NCBI GenBank assembly: GCA_963667145.1
Contig: OY762943.1
Span: 744,001 to 808,000 of the forward strand
Length of the DNA stretch: 64,000 bases
Direction of reading: 5' to 3'
From: G963667145 sp963667145
Lineage (GTDB): Bacteria > Cloacimonadota > Cloacimonadia > G963667145
Part shown: piece by piece, positions 43,198-52,913 of the stretch
How the letters are laid out: every line of letters begins with the position of its first letter
Numbering within the stretch: position 1 is the stretch's first letter
Notes under the pieces: generated by a model
What the model was told of the DNA's origin: nothing
The model's database searches: none
Seen by the model: only the letters and a program-made list of their open reading frames with translations
Program-made: the position numbers and the translations under genes

Positions 43198-45072
43198 TTA
43201 ATCCGCACTTATCCTAAGTTCTTTAGCCTTTTCGTATTTTTCTTTCAACAACTCTTTGATGTCGTCCGTGGCGTTCTCAAAGCAAATATCAAAAATTTCA
43301 TCAAGCTCCAAAGTCTCTTTTTGCAAAAGCTCTTCGGAAAGAACGACCAAAAGCTTATCCTGTTTAGCCAAAATCTTTTTAGCTTCCTCATAAGCCTCGG
43401 AAATGAATTTCTGAATTTGTTGGTCAGCTTTTTCACTCAAATACTGGCTGATAGAATCGTGATGAGCCAACTCTTTGCCCAAAAAAGTTTGTTCCTGTTC
43501 GCGTGTAACCGCCATCGGTCCAAAGGAATCGCTCATTCCCCAAGAGCAGGTCATCTTCTTGGCAATGTCGGTAGAGCGAGAAATATCGTTGCTAGCTCCC
43601 GTGGTAACGGAATCGAACTTTAGCTCCTCCGCTGCACGTCCACCCAACAACTGCACAAGCATTTGCTTCAGATACTCCTTGGAATAGTTGCTTCTGTCAG
43701 TTTGCAAATAGTGCGTTGCCCCTGCGGTAAACCCTCTGGGAATAATGGAAACTTTGTGCAACGGGTCGGACAGTGGCTGACAAATAGACGTAATAACATG
43801 CCCAACTTCGTGATAAGAAGTGATCTTCTTGTCCTCTTCCGAAATTACCTTGTTTTTTTTCTCTTTACCCAAGATAATCTTGTCCTTAGCTTCTTCCACT
43901 TCCTGCAAAGAGACTTCTTTTTTGTTTTTTCCTGCTGATATCAAAGCGGCTTCGTTGAGCAAATTCGCCAAGTCAGCACCAGAAAATCCCGCTGTTGCTC
44001 TAGCGATAGTGGAAAAGCTCAAATCTTTTTGCATCTTTATTTTTTTGGCATGCACTTTCAGGATAGCTTCTCTGCCACGTATATCTGGCAAATCTACCGT
44101 AACTTGCCTATCAAATCTACCTGGTCTTAGCAACGCAGGGTCAAGTACGTCAGGTCTATTGGTCGCAGCAATTATTATCATGGAGTCGTTCTCGGAGAAA
44201 CCGTCCATCTCCACCAAAAGCTGGTTCAGAGTTTGTTCTCTTTCGTCGTGTCCACCACCAAGTCCCGTGCCACGATGGCGACCGACAGCATCTATCTCAT
44301 CGATAAAGGCGATACATGGAGAGTTCTTTTTGGCAATTTCAAAAAGATTTCGCACTCTGGAAGCTCCAACTCCCACAAACATCTCCACGAAATCTGAACC
44401 GCTCATCCTAAAGAACGGAACTCCTGCCTCTCCAGCTACAGCTCTTGCCAAAAGAGTTTTGCCAGTTCCGGGATGTCCCTGAAGCAAAACGCCTCTGGGG
44501 ATTCTACCTCCCAAAGTCAGAAACTTCTCGGGGCTTCGGAGAAATTCCACTATCTCCTCAAGCTCCGCTTTCGCCTCGTCAATCCCAGCCACATCCGCAA
44601 AAGTGGTGTTGATGTCTTCTTTGTTCACCAGCTGAGCCTTGTTCTTGCCAAAGCTAAAAGCTTTGCCACCTCCACCCATGGAACGCATCAAAAATATCCA
44701 AATGAAAATGAACACCAAGAAAGGAAACCACGACAAAATCGCAGAAACCAAAAAAGATGGCTTGTGCGAAGAGACATTCACCCCTTCAGCTTGCAATTTG
44801 CTCACCAACTGTGGATCTTGAAAAGGCAAATATGTAGAGAATTTCACACCTTCGGTGGTAGTAAAACGAACTTCTTTTTCATCAAAACTGGCAGACAACA
44901 CCTGTCCAGAGTTGCTCATTTCCACAAATGTGGAATAACTAACCTCTCTTACTCCCACATCAACTGCATAAAACATTTGATAGAAAAGTATTCCCACAAA
45001 AATTATTACTAATATCAAAGTTACATTGGGCTTCTTGAACTCAGGCAACTTGTTTCCCTTTTTATTACTCAT
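43198..45072 (-). CDS. ftsH: ATP-dependent membrane zinc protease FtsH
   Basis: A protein of 624 residues. Two membrane segments (about 15-35 and 107-127) flank a periplasmic part. The AAA+ module has Walker A GHPGTGKT at 199-206, the IAFIDEIDAVGR Walker B and the RPGRFDRQ second region. The zinc protease site is HEVGH at 421-425. It degrades misfolded membrane proteins and regulators such as LpxC. Order tilS, hpt, ftsH is a widely conserved arrangement. Confidence 0.97.
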   Translation of the reverse strand: MSNKKGNKLPEFKKPNVTLILVIIFVGILFYQMFYAVDVGVREVSYSTFVEMSNSGQVLSASFDEKEVRFTTTEGVKFSTYLPFQDPQLVSKLQAEGVNVSSHKPSFLVSAILSWFPFLVFIFIWIFLMRSMGGGGKAFSFGKNKAQLVNKEDINTTFADVAGIDEAKAELEEIVEFLRSPEKFLTLGGRIPRGVLLQGHPGTGKTLLARAVAGEAGVPFFRMSGSDFVEMFVGVGASRVRNLFEIAKKNSPCIAFIDEIDAVGRHRGTGLGGGHDEREQTLNQLLVEMDGFSENDSMIIIAATNRPDVLDPALLRPGRFDRQVTVDLPDIRGREAILKVHAKKIKMQKDLSFSTIARATAGFSGADLANLLNEAALISAGKNKKEVSLQEVEEAKDKIILGKEKKNKVISEEDKKITSYHEVGHVITSICQPLSDPLHKVSIIPRGFTAGATHYLQTDRSNYSKEYLKQMLVQLLGGRAAEELKFDSVTTGASNDISRSTDIAKKMTCSWGMSDSFGPMAVTREQEQTFLGKELAHHDSISQYLSEKADQQIQKFISEAYEEAKKILAKQDKLLVVLSEELLQKETLELDEIFDICFENATDDIKELLKEKYEKAKELRISAD

Positions 45073-45075
45073 TTT

Positions 45076-45618
45076 TTATAAATCATCCTTTTTAAGCACT
45101 CCGATAAACGGCAAATTTCTCATTATTTGATTGTCATCCAATCCATATCCAACCAAAAAATCACTCTTGGTAAGCGTAAATCCAACAAAATCAGCTTTCA
45201 ACTCTACATCTGCATCTCTTTTATGAGGACGGTCAAGCAGCGTGCAAACCTTGATAGAACGAGGACCTTTGTTGCTCAAATATCCTACCAAATAGTTCAG
45301 AGTAAGCCCCGTGTCAAAAATATCTTCCACAATCAAAACGTCTCTGCCTTCTATCTGCTCGTCCAAATCTTTGCTAATCTTAACAACGCCCGAACTACTT
45401 CTACCAGAACCGTAGCTGGAAACGTCCATAAAATCCACTTCGCAATCTACAGTTAAATTTTTGGTGAGGTCAGTAAGAAAAAAAACTGCACCCTTCAGAA
45501 CGCAAACAAGCACAGGACATGCCCCGCGATAATATTCCGAAATCTCTTCCGCTAAGCCTTTAACTCTACCTTGAATCTCTTCTTCGGATAAAATTATTTT
45601 AGAAAATCTGTTGTCCAT
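45076..45618 (-). CDS. hpt: Hypoxanthine phosphoribosyltransferase
   Basis: A protein of 180 residues. The PRPP-binding motif is VLIVEDIFDTGLTL, and LVCVLKGAVFF and MDVSSYGS are typical flanks. It salvages hypoxanthine and guanine. It sits between tilS and ftsH, separated by 12 and 3 bases. Confidence 0.95.
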   Translation of the reverse strand: MDNRFSKIILSEEEIQGRVKGLAEEISEYYRGACPVLVCVLKGAVFFLTDLTKNLTVDCEVDFMDVSSYGSGRSSSGVVKISKDLDEQIEGRDVLIVEDIFDTGLTLNYLVGYLSNKGPRSIKVCTLLDRPHKRDADVELKADFVGFTLTKSDFLVGYGLDDNQIMRNLPFIGVLKKDDL

Positions 45619-45630
45619 GAATTCGCTCCT

Positions 45631-47253
45631 TTACTTCGTCCTCTGAGCAGATCTGGATTTTTCCAACCTTTCCAACTCAACCCTCAGGATGTTTGCACAC
45701 TCTTCACTGGCAACAGCTCTATTATCTACTCTATAACCTCCAACCCAAACTATACCCTTCATATCGGTAAGAATAGGTATCTTCTTCCTCTCAAATTTGG
45801 AGACCTTTTCGTCAATAAAAAAGTCCTTTAATTTTTTATGCCCTTTCATGCCCGAAGGCGTAAATTTATCACCGGGGACAACCGTCCTCACAACAAGCGG
45901 AAACTCCAATTTCGCATAGTCCAGAAAAGCGACACGTGTCTTGTCAAACTCTTCGGGAATTTTGAGAACCTTGGACAATCTAAACCTGTAATTGTTATGC
46001 ACAAAAACTTTCAAAATCTTGGGCAACACCAAAGGTTCTTCCAATTCTGGCTCATCCGCAAAATCGTGGTCAGCGAAAAACAAGTTGTCGTACTCCTTGA
46101 TGACGAAAATCTTCTTGAAAAGTTCGATTTTTACAGAGCCTTTGGATTCAAAAACTTTCTCTATCTGACTGAAATGCTGACGATAAAAGCCATCCGTGTT
46201 TCCAGTAAATTTCTCATACAGCTCTTTGTACAGGTAGTAGCGAAGCAAAGGACTTTCTTTCGTCAGCTTATTCACAGAAAAGCAATCAACTCCTTGGTCG
46301 CTTTCTCCTTTGATTTTCAGGCGGTTAATCTTGCTTTTTGCCTGCTCCTGCCAATAAAGATGATTTTCGTTCAGCACCGAAGAAAACTCAAAAATGTTGT
46401 CCATCGCCTTACAGTTCAGATTTTCCCGAAGCCACGGCAACAACTCCAAGCGAATTTTGTTCCGCGAATAAATCGGCTCGGAATTAGTTCTATCCTCAGC
46501 CCACTGGACGTTTTGGTCTTTCAAAAACTCAACAATTTGAGTCCGCTCAATATTCAAAAGGGGGTGCGACAAAAGCAGATTGGAATTCAATTTCAGACAC
46601 CTTTTAATTCCTGCTGCCCCTGAAACGCCAGAGCCTCGCACAATGTTGAATAGCACGGTCTCCACTTGGTCGTTCTTGTTGTGAGCAAGGCAAAGATTTT
46701 TTATTTTGTCCCTCTCGGCAATTTTGGTAAACTCCTCAAATCTAATTTCCCTAAGCCCTTTTTCTGAATGCCCAGTGCCATCTATCTCTTTGACTTCCAA
46801 CAAGATATTCTTCTCAAAACAAACCTTCCGTAGCAATCGACAATCGACATCACTTTCATCGCCACGGAGTTTATAGTTGATGTGGGAAACTAGCAACTTC
46901 AGATTATACTTGTTTCGCATATAGTGGAAAGCCAAGAGCATCGCCAGTGAGTCACTGCCACCAGAGACACCGAGAAGGAATTTTTTCCCCTTGAGAGAAA
47001 TGTCGTTTTGCAAGAAAAAACCTTCCACTTGATGAACAAAATCGAAAGAGACCTGTTCACCCTGAATGTTCATCCGATTGTCTTTACCCAAAATCTTAGA
47101 GAAAACAATTTGCCGATTTTTAGGCTTTTCCTCTCTCTTTGCAACCTCTTCTTTTGCCATCACAGGCACAGCCGAAGCAGGTTTTTCCTGTTTCAGAGCT
47201 ATACCATCAAACACAAAAAGTTGTTGAATCTTATCCAGTTTTTTTCTACCCAT
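45631..47253 (-). CDS. tilS: tRNA(Ile)-lysidine synthase with long N-terminal extension
   Basis: A protein of 540 residues from ATG 47253. The PP-loop SGGSDS lies at 97-102, HNKNDQVETVLFN and an RGSGVSGAAGI segment follow, and the C-terminal domains are present. It modifies C34 of tRNA-Ile2. The PP-loop is normally within the first 30 residues; here about 85 residues precede it, with a basic start (MGRKKLDK) and a Pro/Ala/Lys/Glu linker. A later start near ATG 47073 (residue 61) is possible and would shorten it. A GGGAAG-like ribosome site supports 47253. Confidence 0.9.
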   Translation of the reverse strand: MGRKKLDKIQQLFVFDGIALKQEKPASAVPVMAKEEVAKREEKPKNRQIVFSKILGKDNRMNIQGEQVSFDFVHQVEGFFLQNDISLKGKKFLLGVSGGSDSLAMLLAFHYMRNKYNLKLLVSHINYKLRGDESDVDCRLLRKVCFEKNILLEVKEIDGTGHSEKGLREIRFEEFTKIAERDKIKNLCLAHNKNDQVETVLFNIVRGSGVSGAAGIKRCLKLNSNLLLSHPLLNIERTQIVEFLKDQNVQWAEDRTNSEPIYSRNKIRLELLPWLRENLNCKAMDNIFEFSSVLNENHLYWQEQAKSKINRLKIKGESDQGVDCFSVNKLTKESPLLRYYLYKELYEKFTGNTDGFYRQHFSQIEKVFESKGSVKIELFKKIFVIKEYDNLFFADHDFADEPELEEPLVLPKILKVFVHNNYRFRLSKVLKIPEEFDKTRVAFLDYAKLEFPLVVRTVVPGDKFTPSGMKGHKKLKDFFIDEKVSKFERKKIPILTDMKGIVWVGGYRVDNRAVASEECANILRVELERLEKSRSAQRTK

Positions 47254-47383
47254 TATTACACTTCCCACATGTATTACACTTATTTCTTTGGAATACAAAA
47301 AGAAGTCAAGGAAAAACAATAAAATTCAACTATTTTTTGACTGAGTTATCTTATTGGAAATGAAAGAACTAAATATTTGTCGT

Positions 47384-48034
47384 CTAAATTGATTTCTGAA
47401 AATCAGAATTATCCCTGCCAAGATTCCTAGTGGCAAGTCCAGCAACTCCGCAATAAACAAAAGCCATCATTTCCCGAAAAGCCTTTCTCCGTTGCTCCGC
47501 ACTCAAATCGTGCATCAGACTCTCTTTGATGGTGTTGAAAGAGTAGGAAATTATATTGTGAACAAAAAAAGTGTCGAAAACATCCTCGCCCCATTTGTTG
47601 CAAATTTCTTTGTTAATACGCTCCGTGTTGAAGTCTATCAAGTCGTCGATAACATGCTCCAGAGACGAGCCTTTGCTGTGGAAAAAGAGAATGTAAACTA
47701 AATTTTTGTTTGTGCTCACAAAGTTCGCTATGACCTCCCCAATCTTCATATGATGTTTCAAATCGTCTTCCATTTGCTCAAACTCGAACTCGGCGTGCGA
47801 ATCCACCATCTCTTTGATTTTGGCGATTTTGTCCAAAAGTGGCGACATAATCGAAGCAAACAACGCTTCTTTATTGTGGAAATAGTTGTACAGATTGCCA
47901 ACACAAATCTCAAGCTCCGAGGCTATTTTTCGCAAAGAAACGTTGTGGAAAGAATTTTCGGTAAAATGCTTGAGAGCCACTTGCAAAATTTTTTCTTTCT
48001 TTTCCAACTTCATTTTCTGGAAAAAACACGTCAT
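47384..48034 (-). CDS. TetR-family transcriptional regulator
   Basis: A protein of 216 residues. The N-terminal helix-turn-helix is in LRKIASELEICVGNLYNYFHNK, with ALKHFTENSFHNVS before it. The rest is a helical ligand domain. AAGGAG lies before ATG 48034. It is the last gene of the six-gene unit starting at 53674. It probably represses that unit at the palindrome in 53708-53724, an inference from position. Confidence 0.85.
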   Translation of the reverse strand: MTCFFQKMKLEKKEKILQVALKHFTENSFHNVSLRKIASELEICVGNLYNYFHNKEALFASIMSPLLDKIAKIKEMVDSHAEFEFEQMEDDLKHHMKIGEVIANFVSTNKNLVYILFFHSKGSSLEHVIDDLIDFNTERINKEICNKWGEDVFDTFFVHNIISYSFNTIKESLMHDLSAEQRRKAFREMMAFVYCGVAGLATRNLGRDNSDFQKSI

Positions 48035-48049
48035 AAAATCTCCTTAGTT

Positions 48050-48847
48050 TTATAGAAGTAGCAAACTGATTGCCATAACTATCATCCCACAAATCAGCCC
48101 GTAAATGGATAAATGATGCTCTCCGTATTTTTCCGATGCAGGCAAAAGCTCGTCGAAGGAGATGAAAATCATAATTCCCGCAATCAAAGCAAACAAAAAC
48201 CCGAAGACTGCCTCGTTCATAAAAGGTAGCAAAATCAAAAAGCCGACAATTGCTCCAACTGGCTCTGCCAAGCCTGACAAAAATGAGAGGTAAAACGCTT
48301 TCTTCCTGTTACCGGTAGCGTAGAAAATCGGCACACTGACGGCTATTCCTTCAGGGATATTATGAATGGCGATGGCAACTGCTATGGCAATTCCCATCTC
48401 GGGATTGCCCAAAACTGCCACGAATGTAGCCAAGCCTTCGGGGAAATTGTGCACGGCAATAGCGATGGCGGAAAATATCCCCATACGATACAATTTGCCT
48501 GAATTGGACTCACTCATATCTTCTACCAACTTGGGTTCGTGCGGATTTTCGTGATTGGGAATTAGCTTGTCAATCCCAGCTGCCAAAAGCATTCCTACAA
48601 AAAGTGCCAAAGTCGCCAGAGCTACGCCAAATTTTTCTCCGTATTGAGAAACAAGGCTGTGTTTTGCCTCAGGGAAAATCTCCACAAAAGAGACGAAAAT
48701 CATCACTCCTGCGGAAAAGCCCAAAGCCACCGACAAAAAATTGGTGTTCGTCCGCTTGGCAAAAAATGCCAAAGCACTGCCGATGCCCGTGGACAAACCA
48801 GCAAAGAGGGTCAGGCAAAACGCCAGCAAAAGATTTTCGTTATACAT
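48050..48847 (-). CDS. ZIP-family divalent metal transporter
   Basis: A protein of 265 residues with about eight hydrophobic segments. The metal site is HNFPEGLATF and HNIPEGIAVS in adjacent helices, the ZupT hallmark, with FVSFVEIFPEA before. It imports zinc or other divalent ions. The ATG lies 8 bases inside the methyltransferase gene. Its link to the MMPL operon is positional. Confidence 0.88.
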   Translation of the reverse strand: MYNENLLLAFCLTLFAGLSTGIGSALAFFAKRTNTNFLSVALGFSAGVMIFVSFVEIFPEAKHSLVSQYGEKFGVALATLALFVGMLLAAGIDKLIPNHENPHEPKLVEDMSESNSGKLYRMGIFSAIAIAVHNFPEGLATFVAVLGNPEMGIAIAVAIAIHNIPEGIAVSVPIFYATGNRKKAFYLSFLSGLAEPVGAIVGFLILLPFMNEAVFGFLFALIAGIMIFISFDELLPASEKYGEHHLSIYGLICGMIVMAISLLLL

Positions 48848-49397
48848 TCTTTGCTCTCAAAATCGCCGTTTTGTCCAAAAGACCAAACCTTTTTTCGATG
48901 ACAAAACCTGCTTCTTGAGCGAGTTGCAAATACTCTTTCAATTTCTCTTTGTCCACATGGATAGGTGGCTCGGTGTGATAAACTCGTGTGTCTTTGTGGC
49001 AATGCTCGTAAATCTTGCGGAAAACAGCCAACGGGTCGGGCACTTCATGAATTACATAAAAGAGCAACACAAAATCTACCTTTTGACCCAACTCAAACTC
49101 CGAAGCGGAAGCCAACACTTTTTCGATTTGGCTGTCCACATCTTCGAGCTTGGCTCTCGCATCCACAATATTCAACATCTCCTCTTGCAAATCCAAAGCA
49201 AAAACTTTGCCCCTACTTCCAACCATTTTTGCCAAAGACAAAGTGAAATAACCCGGACCGCAACCGATTTCCAAAACCTTGCTTCCCTCCTTCACATAAG
49301 GGGAAAACATCTTTTGCGGATTGTGGATTAATTTCCTGAGTTTGCTCAATAATACTCTCGATTTGTTAACTGGACAAATTTTTTCTTTAGTTCTCAT
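48840..49397 (-). CDS. Class I SAM-dependent methyltransferase
   Basis: A protein of 185 residues. Motif I is VLEIGCGPGYFTLSLA, with VFALDLQEEM and FVLLFYVIHEVPDP following. The substrate is not recognised; Ubie-like small-molecule or lipid methylation fits. The start is ATG 49397 with GGAGAG three bases before, overlapping the MMPL gene end by 11 bases. A TTG at 49409 lies inside that site. Confidence 0.8.
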   Translation of the reverse strand: MRTKEKICPVNKSRVLLSKLRKLIHNPQKMFSPYVKEGSKVLEIGCGPGYFTLSLAKMVGSRGKVFALDLQEEMLNIVDARAKLEDVDSQIEKVLASASEFELGQKVDFVLLFYVIHEVPDPLAVFRKIYEHCHKDTRVYHTEPPIHVDKEKLKEYLQLAQEAGFVIEKRFGLLDKTAILRAKNV

Positions 49398-51738
49398 TTT
49401 TCTCTCCAAATTCTACGTGTTTGCCAAACGGCTCTAACATCCTAATCAAAATCGGGGTAATGAAGAAATCCGACAAAAGTGCAGAGCTGATACCGATTAT
49501 CGCCAGTAAACCCACGTGTGTCAGCATCTTGGCGACCGAAGTAAGATAAACCGCATAATTCAAAATCAAAATCACAGAAGTGGTTATCAGAGCCATTCCA
49601 ATGGAGGAAAAGCACTTGGAAGAAGCAAGTTTGTAGTCGCCGTACTTATTATAATAGAGCTTGTAGTGATTGATGAAGTGAATGGTGTCGTCAACCGCCA
49701 ATCCCAAAATCATGGGCATAATCGTCACGGTAATCATATCCAACGGAATGTCCAAATATCCCATAGCACCGCCTGCCAAAATCGCCGGTGTGATGTTGGG
49801 AATCATGCCCACAAGTCCCACACGAACTCCTCCGAAAGCTATCATCAGAATGATGGCAACGATTATCAAAGCGATTAGAAAAGAGTAAAGTTGTCCGTGA
49901 GTTACCCGCTCTGCCATGGCAATCATTTTTGCCAAAGTCCCCACTTCCTTAATTTTGGCATTGGGGAAAAGTTTTTTGGCTTCTGCCTTGATTTTGGCTA
50001 TATCTTGGTCTGCCAGCTCCGTGTCCATCTCGGGAAGCTCCACCTGAATGCGATAGCGTTTGTAATCGTAGTCTATCCAACGAGTTGCTTCCGTGCCACC
50101 AGAATTTTCATAGAGCAAAAGCTCCTGAGCTATCGCCTGTCTGGTATCGGGAATTTTGTACTCGCTATCTTTGTTATCAAAAAGCACTTTGTTCATATCT
50201 TTGATTATCTTCACAATCGATGTAACTCGCTTGGTGAGAACCGTTTTCGTCTCAATAAATTTAATCAATTCATCGAGATTTTTCATATTTTCGGGATTTT
50301 TCACGGCCTCGTTTTCGGGAAATTCTATGATAATGTTGTAGGAAGAAAGAGCACCAATTTGCGAATGTGCTATCTCGTCAACACGCTTCACATAAGGCAC
50401 TTTCACGCCTATGGAATCTGTGGGGCTGAAAGAAATCCTGAACATAAAAAATCCGCAAGCTCCTATCATGGTAATCAGCAAATAGAAAAAAATTATTTTC
50501 TTCCGATTGGCAAAAATCCAGTCGCTAAACCCTGCAAGCCACTTGTTTGCTCGGGCATTCTTGGCAATAGCTTCTTCGCTGACAACTGCCTTGTCCTTGC
50601 CAAACGAAAGCAAAATGGGTGTGAAGCTCAAAACCAACAGTAAACTCACAAAAACGATGGCAGCCGAGGCGATGCCTATCCATTTCAGCAAAGGCGAAGA
50701 GATGAAGAGAAAGGAACACAAGGCAAGAATTGTTGTGAGAGCCGTGAACAAAATCGGCCAGCCACTCTCCTGCAAAGTGTAATAAACGGACTCCTTCACT
50801 TGCCCTGTTAGTTTTCGCTTATTATTGAAGAAGTGGAAAATGTGGATATTGTAGCCGACAGCAACCGCAAATCCCAAAAAAATCGGCATAGTTACCACGG
50901 TCGGATCTATTGTAAAGCCGATATGACCCTGCACTCCGAAAACTATTACCAAACTAAAGCCTATCGTCAAAAACGGAATGACTATTCCTCGCAGGGAACG
51001 CAAAGAAACAAGCAAAATCAGGAAGACCACCAAAAAGGAAAACTTCATAACTCGCGGTGTCTCATAGCTAAAGAACTTGGTTTTTTCGTACATTAGCACG
51101 GGGACGCCTGTAGCTCTGGGATTGAGCGGAGCATATTCAGGTTTGTTCACAATGTCCAAAAATCCCTTTCCAATCTTCAAAGTGGCATTATCATCGCCGT
51201 CGTCGTATCGCAGAAGTCGCAAAATTATCCAGCCTTCCGTGCAATCTTCGCTGATGACCTGCCCTTTGATTAGCTCTTTGGAAACAGCTTTTTTCTGCAA
51301 TTCAGCCAGCATCTGCGGGTCGTCGGGAATCTCCTCGGGAATCAAATCTTCTATCTCAATTCCCCACTCGGTGCCTTGGCTATATTCCAGCGAAGTGATG
51401 CTAAAAACATCGTCCGCATAAGGCACATTGTCTTCCAACTCTTGCCCGAGCTTCCTTATCAATTCCAGATTTTGCTTGGTGAAAATATTTTCAGCACTCA
51501 CATGCACAGCCGCAATATCCGTGTTGCCAAAGATTTCTTCCATCTCGTTTTGCTCAATAATCGTCCTGTCTTTCTTGCCAAACCAATTGTCTTCGTCGGC
51601 AGAAGACTCCAATTTTGGCAATCCAAGAATGACTACAAACAGAAATAAAGCAAAACACAAAAAATACCATAATCTATTCCTAATCAGCCACTTGCCGTAA
51701 GAGTAGAACCAATTGTTTATTCTTTCCAAATTTATCAT
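49387..51738 (-). CDS. MMPL-type RND exporter
   Basis: A protein of 783 residues with twelve predicted membrane segments in two halves and two large periplasmic loops. The halves each have the MMPL pattern; the second has the AVDDTIHFINHYK segment in the membrane with acidic residues for proton coupling. The first has VGYNIHIFHFF. It is likely to export a lipid or hydrophobic molecule. The adjacent LolA-like and barrel proteins are the usual partners in such clusters. Confidence 0.85.
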   Translation of the reverse strand: MINLERINNWFYSYGKWLIRNRLWYFLCFALFLFVVILGLPKLESSADEDNWFGKKDRTIIEQNEMEEIFGNTDIAAVHVSAENIFTKQNLELIRKLGQELEDNVPYADDVFSITSLEYSQGTEWGIEIEDLIPEEIPDDPQMLAELQKKAVSKELIKGQVISEDCTEGWIILRLLRYDDGDDNATLKIGKGFLDIVNKPEYAPLNPRATGVPVLMYEKTKFFSYETPRVMKFSFLVVFLILLVSLRSLRGIVIPFLTIGFSLVIVFGVQGHIGFTIDPTVVTMPIFLGFAVAVGYNIHIFHFFNNKRKLTGQVKESVYYTLQESGWPILFTALTTILALCSFLFISSPLLKWIGIASAAIVFVSLLLVLSFTPILLSFGKDKAVVSEEAIAKNARANKWLAGFSDWIFANRKKIIFFYLLITMIGACGFFMFRISFSPTDSIGVKVPYVKRVDEIAHSQIGALSSYNIIIEFPENEAVKNPENMKNLDELIKFIETKTVLTKRVTSIVKIIKDMNKVLFDNKDSEYKIPDTRQAIAQELLLYENSGGTEATRWIDYDYKRYRIQVELPEMDTELADQDIAKIKAEAKKLFPNAKIKEVGTLAKMIAMAERVTHGQLYSFLIALIIVAIILMIAFGGVRVGLVGMIPNITPAILAGGAMGYLDIPLDMITVTIMPMILGLAVDDTIHFINHYKLYYNKYGDYKLASSKCFSSIGMALITTSVILILNYAVYLTSVAKMLTHVGLLAIIGISSALLSDFFITPILIRMLEPFGKHVEFGEKNEN

Positions 51739-51755
51739 AACCTAAACCTCGCTAA

Positions 51756-52913
51756 TTAAAAGGAATACTTGGCTTTGCACCACATCATGGAGTTATCGGC
51801 AAATTTGCCAAAAGTTTCCGATTTGCTTCCTTCGTAATAGTCGTAACCAAGCAAAATATGCAATCCACCACTGAAATCGTAATCTACCTGAGTTCTGCAA
51901 AAGAAATCCCGATTTGCCAAGGAGTTGACTATCTGGTTGGACAACTCCAATTGCTCACGAAATAGCTTTTTCTTCAGCGTCAGTGTAGCCGTGCTTTCGC
52001 TCTCGTCCCTGCCAACATCTTTGGAGTAATCGCAAACCAAATCCGCCTCCAGCTGTGCTATCACCGTCCAATTGTTCCCAGGATACCAATCTACTCCCAA
52101 CAGAGCGTCAGCCCGTGGCTTTTCCACAGTTCCGTATTTAAAGAAATTCCGCTCGTAATAAGCCGACTCAAACCTGAAAACGTAATGCCCCATTGACGTG
52201 GAAGCCTCCAAGCCCACGAAGCTGCTTCGCTTGTAGTTGATGAGCAACGAGCCTTGATAGAAACTTTGCACAGGCAACCACACATATGCACCGCTGACAG
52301 CCACATCCATAAATCCAAAATTTTTGCCCATTCGCCCTGCAACCTGCGACGATTCCAAATTCTCCTTTGGCAGATTGTGAACCACTTTGCTGTAGCCGTA
52401 AACATTCCACAGCGAGCTCGCCGACGGATAAATATTTTTGGTAACACTCGGCAAAAAAATCAAATCCAAATCGAAGCACTCGGGATAAAAGCCGAATTTG
52501 AACGCGTCCACGGGAATCCGCATATCCTCCAAGTCTTGCCCTGAGCCGAAGCTGTAATCCATCGGACAAATGATGTCGGTTATCCGCAAACCGTCAGCTT
52601 TCCCCCAAATAATCAACTGCCGTCCAAAGCGAAAATCCCAACTATCTGCAAGGTAATCAAAGTAAGCCTCTTTGAGCTCCAACTCGTTCTCGTCGGTGAT
52701 ATTGTTGTACTTCCCTTTCACGCTGGTGAAAAAATAGTTGCTGTTCTCATCGTGCTCCATCTCCAGCAAAAACTGGTTGTTATTGATTAAAGTTTTGTTG
52801 GCGTCTTTGCTTTGCCAACCGTGATGCGAACTGACCTCTCCACCAAAATCCACAGCAAAAATGTATGCACAGCTAAATCCCAAAAGCAAAGTTAGAAGCG
52901 TTCTCTTTTTCAA
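51756..52913 (-). CDS. Outer-membrane beta-barrel protein of MMPL cluster
   Basis: A protein of 385 residues with a signal peptide (cut after about residue 21) and a beta-barrel pattern of alternating residues with a C-terminal aromatic (CKAKYSF). It resembles DUF1302-like or alginate-export-like barrels. The start is TTG 52913 overlapping the stop of the upstream gene (TTGA), with AGGGG six bases before it. It probably forms the outer-membrane port or acceptor for the MMPL cargo. Confidence 0.65.
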   Translation of the reverse strand: MKKRTLLTLLLGFSCAYIFAVDFGGEVSSHHGWQSKDANKTLINNNQFLLEMEHDENSNYFFTSVKGKYNNITDENELELKEAYFDYLADSWDFRFGRQLIIWGKADGLRITDIICPMDYSFGSGQDLEDMRIPVDAFKFGFYPECFDLDLIFLPSVTKNIYPSASSLWNVYGYSKVVHNLPKENLESSQVAGRMGKNFGFMDVAVSGAYVWLPVQSFYQGSLLINYKRSSFVGLEASTSMGHYVFRFESAYYERNFFKYGTVEKPRADALLGVDWYPGNNWTVIAQLEADLVCDYSKDVGRDESESTATLTLKKKLFREQLELSNQIVNSLANRDFFCRTQVDYDFSGGLHILLGYDYYEGSKSETFGKFADNSMMWCKAKYSF

